Assembly (NCBI GenBank): GCA_945928315.1
Contig: CAMENN010000004.1
Coordinates: forward strand, 1 to 51,302
Length of the DNA stretch: 51,302 bases
Reading direction: 5' to 3'
DNA from: an uncultured Clostridia bacterium
GTDB lineage: Bacteria > Bacillota > Clostridia > Christensenellales > Aristaeellaceae
Shown: positions 40,701 through 50,500 of the stretch, piece by piece
Layout of the letters: each line of letters begins with the position of its first letter
Position numbering within the stretch: the stretch's first letter is position 1
The notes under the pieces: model-generated
Told to the model about the DNA's origin: nothing
The model's database searches: none
Seen by the model: only the letters and a program-made list of their open reading frames with translations
Made by a program: the position numbers and the translations under genes

Positions 40701-40803
40701 TCCGCCGCCTGCCCAGGAATACGGCATCTGTGCCTGACTGGCGTTCTGCTAACTCCGTTTACGTCACGAGCATCTCGCGGGCAGACGGTGCAAAAGCCCA
40801 TTC

Positions 40804-42831
40804 TCAGCAAAACAGCACCACGACGGAGTTCGGCGCGACGTGCTTCGGCATACCCTCGCCCTCCTCATCTGGCGTCTCCCAGCGCGTGACCGCGTACTTC
40901 CCGGCGTGAACGGGCTGCGCCTCGTCCGTATCGTTCCACAGCACGATGCAGGCCGCGTCCCCGTCGGTAAAGACCCCGTGGAGCAGCGCCGGGTTGGCCC
41001 TTGTGATGGACGGATCGCAGCGGTAGCGGCCGTTCAGCAGCAGCGAGGCGTGCTTTCTGCGCAGAGCGCAGACGGCCCGGGCATAGGCCTTCCATTCGGG
41101 ATGCCGGTTTTCCTCCACGAACTGCCTGTCCTTCAGATAGCGCAGCTCCACCTCAAAGCGGAAGCCGTAGCAGAGCGCATAGTTGTCCATGCGGGGATCC
41201 AGATAGGGGCGGGCGTTGCGCAGCGTGGAAATGGTTTCCGGGAACGTGTGGCGGAACATCTCGGGCGCGTTGAACACCGCGGGATGCCTGTGGGCGAGAA
41301 AGTCCGCGCGCTCGGCCTTTGCGCCGCTCCAGCTGCCGATGCCGTGGATGCAGTCGATATACTGCGAATAGACGTCCGTGATCGTTTCCGTCATGAAGGC
41401 ATACCCGCTGTGCCGGTCCACGCTCTCCCGGATGGCGGGCAGCAGCTTCAGCCGCCCCTGCGTATAGGACAGCGAGGGCTTGCTGTGTCCATGCGTTTTG
41501 TCAAAGCAGGGCGTCGGGTTGATGCCGCCGATCTGGTCGTACAGAATGCCGTCCGCGCCGAAGGAGCGCACCCACTGCGCGCGCTCGGCCATCAGCGCAT
41601 GCCAGTCCCTGCACCACGGACAGACGGTGACGAAGATCTTGCGGGAATAGAACCGGAGGAAGTCGCTTTCAGCATACTTGCTGTACTGCTCATAGTACGG
41701 CGTGCCCCAGCGCGATTTGCCCTCCATGGCCTGACCGCCGCTGCGGTAGAACCGGGTCCCCATGTCGATCAGATGCCCCTGAACATACAGCGTCACATGG
41801 CCGCCCCTGTCCTGCACCGCCCGGATGCCTTCCCTGAGCAGCTCTTCGCCGCCCATGGACGCGCTGACTTCCAGATCGGGATACCGGTTGTCGTGGCCGC
41901 TTTCAAACCAGCCAAACAGGCCGAGCGCATCGCAGCCGTGCTCCTGCGCCAGATCATACAGCGCCGGAATCTCCTCATAGGGCCAGAGCGTATCGCCGAA
42001 CTGCTGGCGGTTGATGACCAGGAAATAGCCGTTCATGTCCTGCATCCAGCGTCTGGGCGTCACGGGTCTGCGCCATGTGGTAGCCCAGTCGCGGTACTCA
42101 TCGGCGCCCTGCTGCCATGCGCCCTCATACAGCCACAGCACGTACTCCGGACAGGTCCACGTTTCTCCCGGCTCCACATAGGCCATCTTGCCCATTTCCA
42201 GCGTCACATCGCGCTCTTCTCCTCCCACGGCGCGCAGGGAGCTCGCGTAGAACCGGCTGTCGTGTCCGGCCAGATACAGGCACTGCTCCCCGTCGATCAG
42301 GGTCATCCACTGCATGCTCAGCGTGTAGGGATAGGGCGTCGTCAGCTCGCACTGGCCGTCCCACGTCTGCCGGGCGGACAGCTCGTCGATGATGTCGGCG
42401 TGGTACTCGCCGTAGTTGTTCGGATACAGCAGCCCCGGCCTGCCCTCTCCCAGCGTTTTGATGGCGCCGATGCAGGGATAGTAGAAATCGTTCACAATCG
42501 CTTCGGAGCGGTTTTCGATCTCCGCACCGAAGCGCACCTTTTCGCCATCCAGGCGCAGCGTCAGCGTCAGAAGGATCTCCTGTGTGCCCATGCGGGTGGT
42601 CAGGCGGTCGGCCCGCACCGTCATCGTATTCCCCTGGGCGGCGATGCACAGGTGCGCATCCCCGGCAAAGGCCACGTCCTCCCAGTTCTCCCCGTTGATC
42701 AGCACGGCCCGAAACAGCGAAACCGGCCTGCTGATGATGTTCCCTTTGCCCGTGCGAAGGTTCTGCAGCGCAGTCAGGCGCGCCTGACCGTCCACGGTCA
42801 GGGAAATGAAACTGTTGCTGATGGTATACAT
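40804..42831 (-). CDS. Glycoside-hydrolase-like protein (DUF6259 type)
   Basis: 675 residues, no signal peptide, so cytosolic. An N-terminal beta-rich domain (about 1-250; FISLTVDGQARLTALQNLRT) resembles galactose-mutarotase-like supersandwiches of hydrolases. A central TIM-barrel follows, with DMNGYFLVINRQQ, GLFGWFESGHDNRYPDLEVS and the acidic candidate catalytic segment SFGADGILYDQIGG; then a small C-terminal beta domain. The family assignment to DUF6259 is by resemblance only. Start ATG 42831 follows AGGAGG. It is divergent from an AraC regulator, which probably induces it with a sugar signal. Confidence 0.7.
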   Translation of the reverse strand: MYTISNSFISLTVDGQARLTALQNLRTGKGNIISRPVSLFRAVLINGENWEDVAFAGDAHLCIAAQGNTMTVRADRLTTRMGTQEILLTLTLRLDGEKVRFGAEIENRSEAIVNDFYYPCIGAIKTLGEGRPGLLYPNNYGEYHADIIDELSARQTWDGQCELTTPYPYTLSMQWMTLIDGEQCLYLAGHDSRFYASSLRAVGGEERDVTLEMGKMAYVEPGETWTCPEYVLWLYEGAWQQGADEYRDWATTWRRPVTPRRWMQDMNGYFLVINRQQFGDTLWPYEEIPALYDLAQEHGCDALGLFGWFESGHDNRYPDLEVSASMGGEELLREGIRAVQDRGGHVTLYVQGHLIDMGTRFYRSGGQAMEGKSRWGTPYYEQYSKYAESDFLRFYSRKIFVTVCPWCRDWHALMAERAQWVRSFGADGILYDQIGGINPTPCFDKTHGHSKPSLSYTQGRLKLLPAIRESVDRHSGYAFMTETITDVYSQYIDCIHGIGSWSGAKAERADFLAHRHPAVFNAPEMFRHTFPETISTLRNARPYLDPRMDNYALCYGFRFEVELRYLKDRQFVEENRHPEWKAYARAVCALRRKHASLLLNGRYRCDPSITRANPALLHGVFTDGDAACIVLWNDTDEAQPVHAGKYAVTRWETPDEEGEGMPKHVAPNSVVVLFC

Positions 42832-42953
42832 GGCTGTCCTCCTCGAAGCATTCCGGATTGAATCGGTTGATCTGATTATAATCCTCCGCACGCGGGAGGA
42901 AAATGGACAGGGACATGCCTTTGTAGTACAATATGAAACAGGAGGGAGAAGCC

Positions 42954-43901
42954 ATGCTCAGAGCCGATCTGCGCCATATGCCGCGCGTCACCATGATGGG
43001 ACAGGTTGCCCAGCCCGTGGGCTGGCAAAACCGCCTGGCGCGCCTTGACGTGCACATGCTGATTCTGGTGCACGGCGGCGATATGGTTTTTGATGTGGGA
43101 GAAAACCGGCATGTGCTCGGCAGCGGCGGATGGCTGCTGATGCTGCCCGGCGAGGGATACCGTGCAAACAGCCGCCAGGGCTGCCAGTATACGTTCATCC
43201 ATTTTCTGATGGAGGAGCCCATGCGCCGCGTTCAGGCGGCGGATGAGGGCGAATGGATCGGTCCGGGCGGATTTCCCTATATGCTCCCCGTATCGGAGCG
43301 GGAGCATGTGCTGTATCTGCCGGAATCGGGCAGGCTGACGGGCGGGCAGGAGAAAATCCGGGCCATGCTGACGGAGTGCGACGTGCTCCGCTGCGGCATG
43401 AATGCGAGCCGCAAGCTGCGCGTGGACCTGCATCTGGCGGAGATCCTCAGCCTGCTGGATGTGTGCAGCGGGCAAACCGGCGCGGGCGGTTATCCGCCGG
43501 TGCTCTCGCGTATGCTGCACCACATTCACGAGCATTACGCCGAAACGCTGACGCTTTCCGATCTCAGCGATACGTTTCATCTGTCGCGGCAGTACATCAT
43601 GCGCCTGTTTGGGAAGCACCTGCACACAACGGTGACCCGATACATCACCAGGCTCAAAATGACGCACGCGCTGGAGCTTCTGCGCTATTCCACCTTCCGC
43701 GTGGGCGCCGTCGCCGAAATGCTGGGGTACAGCAACGCCTATTACTTCTGCCGCGTCTTCCGGCAGCACTTCGGCATGACGCCCACGGAATACATCCGCG
43801 ACAGCCTGGGAAACGGGCAGGCGCAGGCGCTCCCGCCGGATACGGCCCGGCCCGCGGACGACGGCAGAAACGGCGCCGGCCATCAGGGGCATGACGGATG
43901 A
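42954..43901 (+). CDS. AraC-family transcriptional regulator
   Basis: 315 residues. An N-terminal cupin-like sensor (LDVHMLILVHGGDMVFDVGE, then GGWLLMLPGEGYRA) precedes the two helix-turn-helix motifs of the AraC domain near the C-terminus (TLSDLSDTFHLSRQYIMRLF and VGAVAEMLGYSNAYYFCRVF, then RQHFGMTPTEYIRD). A basic, disordered tail follows. ATG 42954 follows AGGAGGGAG. It is divergent from the hydrolase-like gene and most likely controls it. Confidence 0.92.
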   Translation: MLRADLRHMPRVTMMGQVAQPVGWQNRLARLDVHMLILVHGGDMVFDVGENRHVLGSGGWLLMLPGEGYRANSRQGCQYTFIHFLMEEPMRRVQAADEGEWIGPGGFPYMLPVSEREHVLYLPESGRLTGGQEKIRAMLTECDVLRCGMNASRKLRVDLHLAEILSLLDVCSGQTGAGGYPPVLSRMLHHIHEHYAETLTLSDLSDTFHLSRQYIMRLFGKHLHTTVTRYITRLKMTHALELLRYSTFRVGAVAEMLGYSNAYYFCRVFRQHFGMTPTEYIRDSLGNGQAQALPPDTARPADDGRNGAGHQGHDG

Positions 43902-43973
43902 CGGAATCATGGCTTCAGCATCCATGCGCCTTTTCCGCAGCAATCCGTGGCGAGCGAAGGCTGCGTACAGGAA

Positions 43974-44002
43974 AAACGGCGCCCGGTGCCCGGGTGCCGT
44001 TT
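43974..44002. terminator. Terminator between convergent genes
   Basis: AAACGGCGCCCGG-TGC-CCGGGTGCCGTTT, with one wobble pair and A/T flanks. Confidence 0.8.
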
Positions 44003-44054
44003 CATATTGCGCTTTGAATCTGAAGCTGCGCACTCCGCCAATCCCCGTCAGCGC

Positions 44055-45377
44055 TCACACAATGCCCATGACATAGATCAGGACAATGCAGGCCGGTACG
44101 ACGAACGTGAAGACGGGGCGCATCCAGCCCCTGACCCGCAGACCTCTGCCGGCGTTGGCCTCCGCCACAAACGCGTCCCAGCCCCAGCCGAGGCGGCCGC
44201 TGACGCAGTACAGCGTGAACACCAGCGCGCCCAGCGGCAGCAGATGGGTGCTGACCAGGCCATCCCAGAAATCCAGAAAGACGGAATCCGGCCCGAAGGG
44301 ATGGAAGGGAATCACGCTGAAGCCCAGCGCGGTGGTCAGGGAAATCAGGGCGATGCCCACCCCGCAGACGAGGCTGCCCTTCCTGCGCGACCAACCGGTC
44401 ATCTCCCGGACGCAGGCGAGGATGTTCTCGCATACCGCGAGCTCCGTGGAGAAGGCGGCAAAGACCATGAAGAGGAAGAACAGCGTGCCCCAGATTCTGC
44501 CGCCGGCCATGTTCCGAAAGACCGTCGCCATGGTATCAAACAGCAGGGAGGGCCCGGCGGTCACCTCCATGCCGTAGGTGGCGCAGGCGGGGAAGATGAT
44601 GAGGCCCGCCACGACGGCGACAAAGGTGTCCAGCAGGATGACGTGGAGGCTTTCGCCCATGAGGGTGCGGCTCTTGTCGATGTAGCTGCCGAAGATGGCG
44701 ATGGCGCCGATGCCGATGGACAGCGTGAAGAACGCCTGGTTCATGGCGGCCGCGATCACGCCGGGGGTGATTTTGTGAAGGTCCGGAACCAGGTAGAACC
44801 GAAGCCCCTCCGCCGCGCCGGGAAGCGTCGCGGCTTTCACCGCCAGCACCACCATCAGCACGAGCAGGGCGGAGAGCATCACCTTTGTGACGGCCTCCAG
44901 CCCCTTTTGGAGCTGGAAGGTGAGGATGAAGAAGCCCAGCGCCACGGCAAAGAGCATATACCCCGCGCAGAGGACGGGGCTGGACGTCATCCCGGCGAAG
45001 CTGAGGCTCCCGTAACGGCCCAGCAGGAAGGAAACCGCATAGTGCATCATCCAGCCCGTGACCACGGTGTAAAACGCCATGAGGCAGATGTTGCCGAAGA
45101 AGGCCACATAGCCGTGGAGACGCCATGCCCGCTTCCCGGGGGTCAGGGTCTGATACATCCGCACGGGGCTCGCCTGGGCCGCCCGGCCGATGGCAAACTC
45201 CATGGTCATCACCGGAATGCCCAGAAGCAGCAGGCAGACGGCATACAGCAGCACAAACGCGCCGCCGCCGTTCTGCCCCACCATCCACGGGAACTTCCAG
45301 ACGTTTCCGCAGCCGATGGCGCAGCCTGCGCTCAGCATGATGAAGCCCAGCCGGGAGCCGATCTTTTCTCTGCTCAT
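44055..45377 (-). CDS. NSS-family sodium-dependent symporter
   Basis: 440 residues, about 11-12 membrane helices, the short bacterial NSS/SNF type. The first helix carries the sodium and substrate site GFIMLSAGCAIGCGNVWKFP. Further markers are NGGGAFVLLYAVCLLLLGIP, FFTLSIGIGAIAIFGSYI and TYGMEVTAGPSLLFDTMATV. Substrates are usually amino acids such as tryptophan, tyrosine or leucine. A LysR gene is divergent from it and probably regulates it. Confidence 0.95.
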   Translation of the reverse strand: MSREKIGSRLGFIMLSAGCAIGCGNVWKFPWMVGQNGGGAFVLLYAVCLLLLGIPVMTMEFAIGRAAQASPVRMYQTLTPGKRAWRLHGYVAFFGNICLMAFYTVVTGWMMHYAVSFLLGRYGSLSFAGMTSSPVLCAGYMLFAVALGFFILTFQLQKGLEAVTKVMLSALLVLMVVLAVKAATLPGAAEGLRFYLVPDLHKITPGVIAAAMNQAFFTLSIGIGAIAIFGSYIDKSRTLMGESLHVILLDTFVAVVAGLIIFPACATYGMEVTAGPSLLFDTMATVFRNMAGGRIWGTLFFLFMVFAAFSTELAVCENILACVREMTGWSRRKGSLVCGVGIALISLTTALGFSVIPFHPFGPDSVFLDFWDGLVSTHLLPLGALVFTLYCVSGRLGWGWDAFVAEANAGRGLRVRGWMRPVFTFVVPACIVLIYVMGIV

Positions 45378-45556
45378 GTCAGCCCGCCACCCTTCTGCCG
45401 GTCTTTTTGAGGCGTTTTCGCGGGGCGCGACGGATGTGTCTCATGGTGTGTTCCTCGATTCAAAGTATTTTCTTTCATTATAATGGGAAAAACCGGCTTT
45501 ACAACGGCCGGTTTCGCATGATAACATAAGGTTAACCTGATGATACGGAGGACGCC
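45378..45556. promoter_or_regulatory. Divergent control region of the NSS and LysR genes
   Basis: It contains an inverted repeat ACCGGC/GCCGGT (about 45491-45511), an ATAACATAAGG stretch followed by the GGTTAACC palindrome (about 45521-45538), and a TATAAT at about 45479. LysR sites usually have such partial dyads, but no exact T-N11-A site was singled out. Confidence 0.4.
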
Positions 45557-46459
45557 ATGACAACCACGCAGCTTCGCTATTTCGTTGCCGCCGCAAGGCT
45601 CCGCAGCTTCACCCGGGCGGCGGAGCAGTTTTACATCACGCAGACCGCCATGACCCAGCAGATCCGCGCCCTGGAGGAGACGGTCGGAACCCCCCTGTTT
45701 GACCGCAGCACCCGCCCGGTGTCCCTGACCCCGGCGGGAACGGCCTTTCTGCTGGATGCCCGTGCGATTCTGGAGCGGATCGACGTCTCCCTGGAGCACA
45801 TCAAGGATGCCTCCACGGGAATGGAGGGCACCCTGCGCATCGGCTATGTCCGGGGCTATGAGCGCAGCAACCTGTCGAACCTTCTGCGCTCCTTCCACAA
45901 GCAGTATCCCAACGTCCTGCTGAGCCTGTACCGCAGCTCCACGGACGCCCTGGCCGCGTCCCTGGGCAATCAGGATCTCGACCTCATCGTCACCTGGGAC
46001 AGCACCAACCTGGCGGCCAACCCGGCCTTTGGCGCCTTTCACATGGCCAGCGCCCGGCTGGTGGTGGCGCTGTACCCCAGCCATCCCCTCGCCGGGCGTC
46101 CGTCCCTGTCCCGCAGGGAGCTGAAGGATGAAAAGCTCCTCTACATGTCGCCCTCGGACGCCCGGGATTCCTATGGCGACGCCTTCTTCATGAACCTGTA
46201 TCAGGCGGCGGAGTTCAAGCCCAACATCATCTTCCGCTCCTCGGACACGGAGAGCATCCTGATCATGGTTGCCGCCGAGGAGGGCGTCTCCATTCTGCCG
46301 GACTACTGCACCAACAAGCTCTCCAATGCAGACAATTTGGTGTTCATCCCGCTGGAAGGGGAAAACGAGGTCGAGGAGATCACGGTCATTTGGGGCAGAA
46401 GCAACCCCAACCCGGTGCTGCCCCGGCTGGTGCAGCACCTGCAAAGGTATGCGGAGTGA
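45557..46459 (+). CDS. LysR-family transcriptional regulator
   Basis: 300 residues. The N-terminal winged helix is QLRYFVAAARLRSFTRAAEQ, then YITQTAMTQQIRALEETVGT and PLFDRSTRPVSLTPAGTAFL. The periplasmic-binding-like sensor domain starts near 90 (GTLRIGYVRGYERSNLSNLL). It is divergent from the NSS symporter. TACGGAGG precedes the ATG. Confidence 0.95.
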   Translation: MTTTQLRYFVAAARLRSFTRAAEQFYITQTAMTQQIRALEETVGTPLFDRSTRPVSLTPAGTAFLLDARAILERIDVSLEHIKDASTGMEGTLRIGYVRGYERSNLSNLLRSFHKQYPNVLLSLYRSSTDALAASLGNQDLDLIVTWDSTNLAANPAFGAFHMASARLVVALYPSHPLAGRPSLSRRELKDEKLLYMSPSDARDSYGDAFFMNLYQAAEFKPNIIFRSSDTESILIMVAAEEGVSILPDYCTNKLSNADNLVFIPLEGENEVEEITVIWGRSNPNPVLPRLVQHLQRYAE

Positions 46460-46508
46460 TCCCACTTTGCGCCTGAATGCTGTATACAGCGCGAAGCGAA
46501 GTGGGGTC
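46458..46508. terminator. Hairpin between convergent LysR and AraC genes
   Basis: GATCCCACTT pairs with AAGTGGGGTC, and the perfect palindrome GCTGTATACAGC (46479-46490) sits inside the loop. Confidence 0.55.
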
Positions 46509-46565
46509 AGAGGGACCGGAGCCTGCCGCACCCATTGGGCGGGAGAGGCCGCGTGATCTGTCTCG

Positions 46566-47357
46566 TCACGTCGTTCCCGGCCTCAGGTGCTCCTCAATGT
46601 ATTGCACCGGACTGACGCCCGTGGTCCTGCGGAAGACCCGGCTGAAATACGCCGGATCGGAATAGCCGCACAGCTGCGCGGCCTGCGTGACGCTGCAGCT
46701 GCCGCTGAGCAGCAGGTCCTCCGCATAGGCGATGCGCAGCCGTCGACGGTATTCTGCCGGGGTCTCGTGAAAGACCCGCTGGAACAGGCGGCGGAAGTAC
46801 GGCTCCGACAGGCCGCACAGCCCCGCCAGCTGCGTGAGCTCGAAGTCCTCCTGAAAGTGCTCGTCTAGATACACGCGGGCGGGGCGCACCCTGTCCAGAT
46901 AGGGGCCGCCGGGCTGCGTGAGCTCCTTGAGCAGGACGTACGCCAGCTCGTAGAGCATGCCGATGCATCGTTCATGGTAGTAGGGGTGCCGGACCGTCCA
47001 GTAGTGGACAAGCCTTGTGAACAGCTGCTCGAAGTGAATCGGATGGCTGAGCTTCTTGCGGGCCAGCGTCGGATAGAACTCCCGCCCGCCCAGCAGCTCA
47101 AAGTTGACCGTCATGTGGATGAAGCCCTCCGATTCGCCGCACTGCGTGGTGTACATGCTCCCCTTGGGGATATACAGCGCCTCCCCCTTGCGCACGGTGA
47201 AGCGCTTTCCGTCCGCCATGATGTACGCCGCGCTCCCCTCCAGCACGTAGACGATCCCGGAAAACAGGCGCACCCGGGCGTAGTCCTGACTGCACCACCC
47301 CGGAGGCGATACGAAATGATGGGCCAGCACGATTCTGCTGATCACGGTGTTCTCCAT
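46566..47357 (-). CDS. AraC-family transcriptional regulator
   Basis: 263 residues. A cupin-type sensor spans about 15-130 (VYVLEGSAAYIMADGKRFTV, then GEALYIPKGSMYTT). The C-terminal AraC domain has FELTQLAGLCGLSEPYFRRL and CSVTQAAQLCGYSDPAYFSR, then TGVSPVQYIEEH. Such cupin-AraC proteins usually sense sugars. It is divergent from the DUF5107-TPR gene and reads from a TTGACA-N16-TACACT promoter. Confidence 0.93.
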   Translation of the reverse strand: MENTVISRIVLAHHFVSPPGWCSQDYARVRLFSGIVYVLEGSAAYIMADGKRFTVRKGEALYIPKGSMYTTQCGESEGFIHMTVNFELLGGREFYPTLARKKLSHPIHFEQLFTRLVHYWTVRHPYYHERCIGMLYELAYVLLKELTQPGGPYLDRVRPARVYLDEHFQEDFELTQLAGLCGLSEPYFRRLFQRVFHETPAEYRRRLRIAYAEDLLLSGSCSVTQAAQLCGYSDPAYFSRVFRRTTGVSPVQYIEEHLRPGTT

Positions 47358-47390
47358 GGCTGCCTTCCCCCCTTCTCCTTTCCTGGATAC

Positions 47391-47457
47391 AGTGTAGCAC
47401 AGGGGCGGCGGATGTCAAGATAATCAGGATCGTTTTGTCCAAGTGCATTGTTTTGTG
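47391..47457. promoter_or_regulatory. Promoter of the AraC gene and direct repeats before the DUF5107 gene
   Basis: Minus strand TTGACA (47418-47413), 16 bases, TACACT (47396-47391). Direct repeats ATCGTTTTGTC (47429-47439) and ATTGTTTTGTG (47447-47457), 18 bases apart, precede an extended -10 TGATACAAT (about 47482) with no -35 box. This is the pattern of an AraC-activated promoter. Confidence 0.55.
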
Positions 47458-47524
47458 ATAGCCCCGCCCCGAAGCGCCGTGATACAATGAAGGCACGAAA
47501 AGCGAGCCGAAAGGAGCCTGTATC

Positions 47525-50500
47525 ATGGTTGAAATGAAGCGCGAAAAGCGGGTGCTGCCGACGTATGTGCCGGCGGCGCCGAACGAGCTGCCGTTCTTTC
47601 TGGAAAAGAAGGCGTATCAGGGCGCGACCGGCCGGGTCTACCCCATCCCGTACACGGACCGGCTGAGCAACACGCCGGTCGATAAGGCCTACGACATGGT
47701 CACCCTGCAAAACGAGTACATCGAGGTGGAGCTGCTGCCGGAGCTGGGCGGAAAAATCCATGGCGCCACGCAGAAGAGCAACGGCTACGAGTTCATCTAC
47801 AAGAACATCTGCATCAAGCCGGCCATGGTCGGCCTGGCGGGCCCGTGGGTCTCCGGCGGCGTGGAGTTCAACTGGCCGCAGCATCACCGGCCCACCACGT
47901 TCATGCCCACCGAGGCCACGCTGCAGGAGAATCCGGACGGCTCGAAGACCTGCTGGATGGGCGAGGCGGAGCCCTTCCACAGGATGCGCGCCGCGGTCGG
48001 CATCACGGTCTACCCCGGCTCCTCCGTGGTGGAGGCGAAGGCCGTCGTGTGCAACCGCACGGACGCGCCCCTGCCGTTCATGTGGTGGAACAACCTGGCC
48101 GTGCGCGTCCATAAGGATTACAAGGCCACCTTCCCGCCGGATGTGGAATGGGGCAACGACCACGACCGCCGCGCGGTGATCTCCTTCCCCGTGATGAAGG
48201 GCGTTTTTGAGACGGCCCGCCCGTTTGACTACGGCGAGGGCACCGACGCCACGTGGTTCCAAAATGTCAAGCTGCCCACCTCGGTCATGGTCATGCGCGG
48301 GCAGAGCGACATGGACTTCCTCGGCGGCTACGACTTCGCGGCGGACGCGGGCACGGTCACCGTGGCGGATCACCACTACTCCGTCGGCAAGAAGATGTGG
48401 ACGTGGGGCGACGGCGACTTCGGCCGCGCCTGGTGCGCCAACCTGACGGACAACGACGACCGCTACATCGAGCTGATGACGGGCGTGTTCACGGACAACC
48501 AGCCGGACTTCACCTACATCATGCCGGGCGAGACGAAGACCTTCACGCAGGTCTGGTATCCCACCCGCGGCATCGGCCCCACGGCCAACGCGACCCGCGA
48601 GGCGGCGCTCTCCTTCCGCATGGACGGGGACACGCTCACGGTGGGCTGCATCACGACCTCCCGCCGGGAGGGCGCGCAGCTGAGCATCCGCGCGGGCGGG
48701 CAGGCGCTGCTGTGCGAGACGGTGAGCGTCGATCCGGACCACCCGGTGCTGCGCACGGTGCCGGTGCCGCAGGGCGTGCGCGAGACGGACATCCGGGTCG
48801 AGCTGACGGACGGCGCCGGGCGCTGCCTCGTCGCGTATCAGCCCACGGAGAAGGGCAAAAAGCCGAAGCCCGAGGCGCGCACCATCCCGCCGGAGCCCGC
48901 ACAGGTGGAGAGTTTGGAGGAGCTGTATCTGCACGGCGCGCATCTGGAGCAGTACAAGCACCACACCTACGTGCCGGAGGACTACTACATGGAGGCCCTG
49001 CGGCGCGATCCCAAGGACCTGCGCTGCAATCTGGCCATGGGCCGCTCGATGATCGAGAAGGGCGACTTTGACGCTGCCCGGACGTATCTTGACCGGGCCA
49101 TCGCCCGCCTCAAGCTGCGCAACGACAACCCGGCCGACCCGGAGGCGATCTATCAGAAGGCACGGCTCGAGCGGCTGTGCGGGAACCTCGACGCGGCGTA
49201 TGCGCTGTACGCGGACGCCTCGTGGCAGTTCGGCTGGCGCAGCGCGTGCCTGTTCGAGATGGGCTGCATCGACTGCGCCCGCGGCGACCGCGCGCTGGCC
49301 GTGGAGCACCTGACGCAGGCGCTGGTGACCAACGCGCACCATCTGGCGGCGCGCACGCTGCTCGGCTACCTGACCGGCGACACGCAGGCGCTTTGGGACG
49401 TGCTGAAGCTGTCCCCGCAGGACACCTTCGCCCGCTACGCGCTGTGGCTGCTGGATGGCCGCGAGGTCGAGGCGTTCGTGCGCGGCCGTCCTCAGGATGT
49501 CATCGACGTCGCGCTCGACTTCATGCGCGCGGGGCTTGATCAGGAAGCCGCCCGCGTGCTGGGCACCTGCACAGCGCCCGACCAGATGATCTGCTACTAT
49601 CAGGCCGCCGTCACCGGCGGGGCGGCGCAGGCGGGCAGCATGGCCCTCTGCTTCCCAAACCGCCTCGAGGACATCGCGATTCTCCGGCGCTTTGGCGGGG
49701 ACTGGCAGGCGCAGTACCTGCTGGGCTGCCTGTACTACGACCGCATGAACTACGCCGCGGCGCGCGAAGCGTGGGAGCGCAGTGCGCAGCTGAACCCCGG
49801 CTACGCCTTCACCTGGCGCAATCTGGCGCAGGCGCTGTTCGACCACTTCGGCGAGCGGGAGCAGGCGCGCGCGTGCCTGGAAAAGGCGCTGGCGCTCGCG
49901 CCCGACAACGCCCGCATCGTCTATGAGCTGCTGCAGCTCTACAAGAACATTCAGATGCCCCTTACGGAGAGGCTGGCGTTTCTGGAGAGCCATCAGGCGC
50001 TGGCCATGCAGCGCGACGACTGCGCGCTCGACATGATCATCCTCTGCGTGCAGCTGGGCCAGTACGACAGGGCCCGCGCGCTGCTCGCGAGCCGCCGCTT
50101 CAACATCTACGAGGGCGGCGAGGGCAAGCTGACCCGCCTGCACGGCTGGCTGTACACGCTGCTGGGCTGCAAGGCCATGCGGGAGCAGGACGCGGCGCAG
50201 GCGCTTGGCTGGTTCCGCGAGGCGCTCGTCTTCCCGGCCAACTACGGCGAGGGCCGCCATTACAGCGCGCAGGAGGGGCAGATCCACTACTACACCGGCC
50301 TGCTTCTGGAAGCGCAGGGCGACAGCGAGGGCGCAAGGGCCGAATGGCTGGAAGCGGCCAACCAGCCCAGCCACATCAGCGAGATCAGCTTCTTCGCGGG
50401 CAAGTCTCTCGAGAAGCTCGGCCGGCAGGAGAAAGCGCGCTCGCTCTACCGCGCGATGCTCGCGGATGCCGAAACCCGTCTGGCCAACCGGAAGAAGTAC

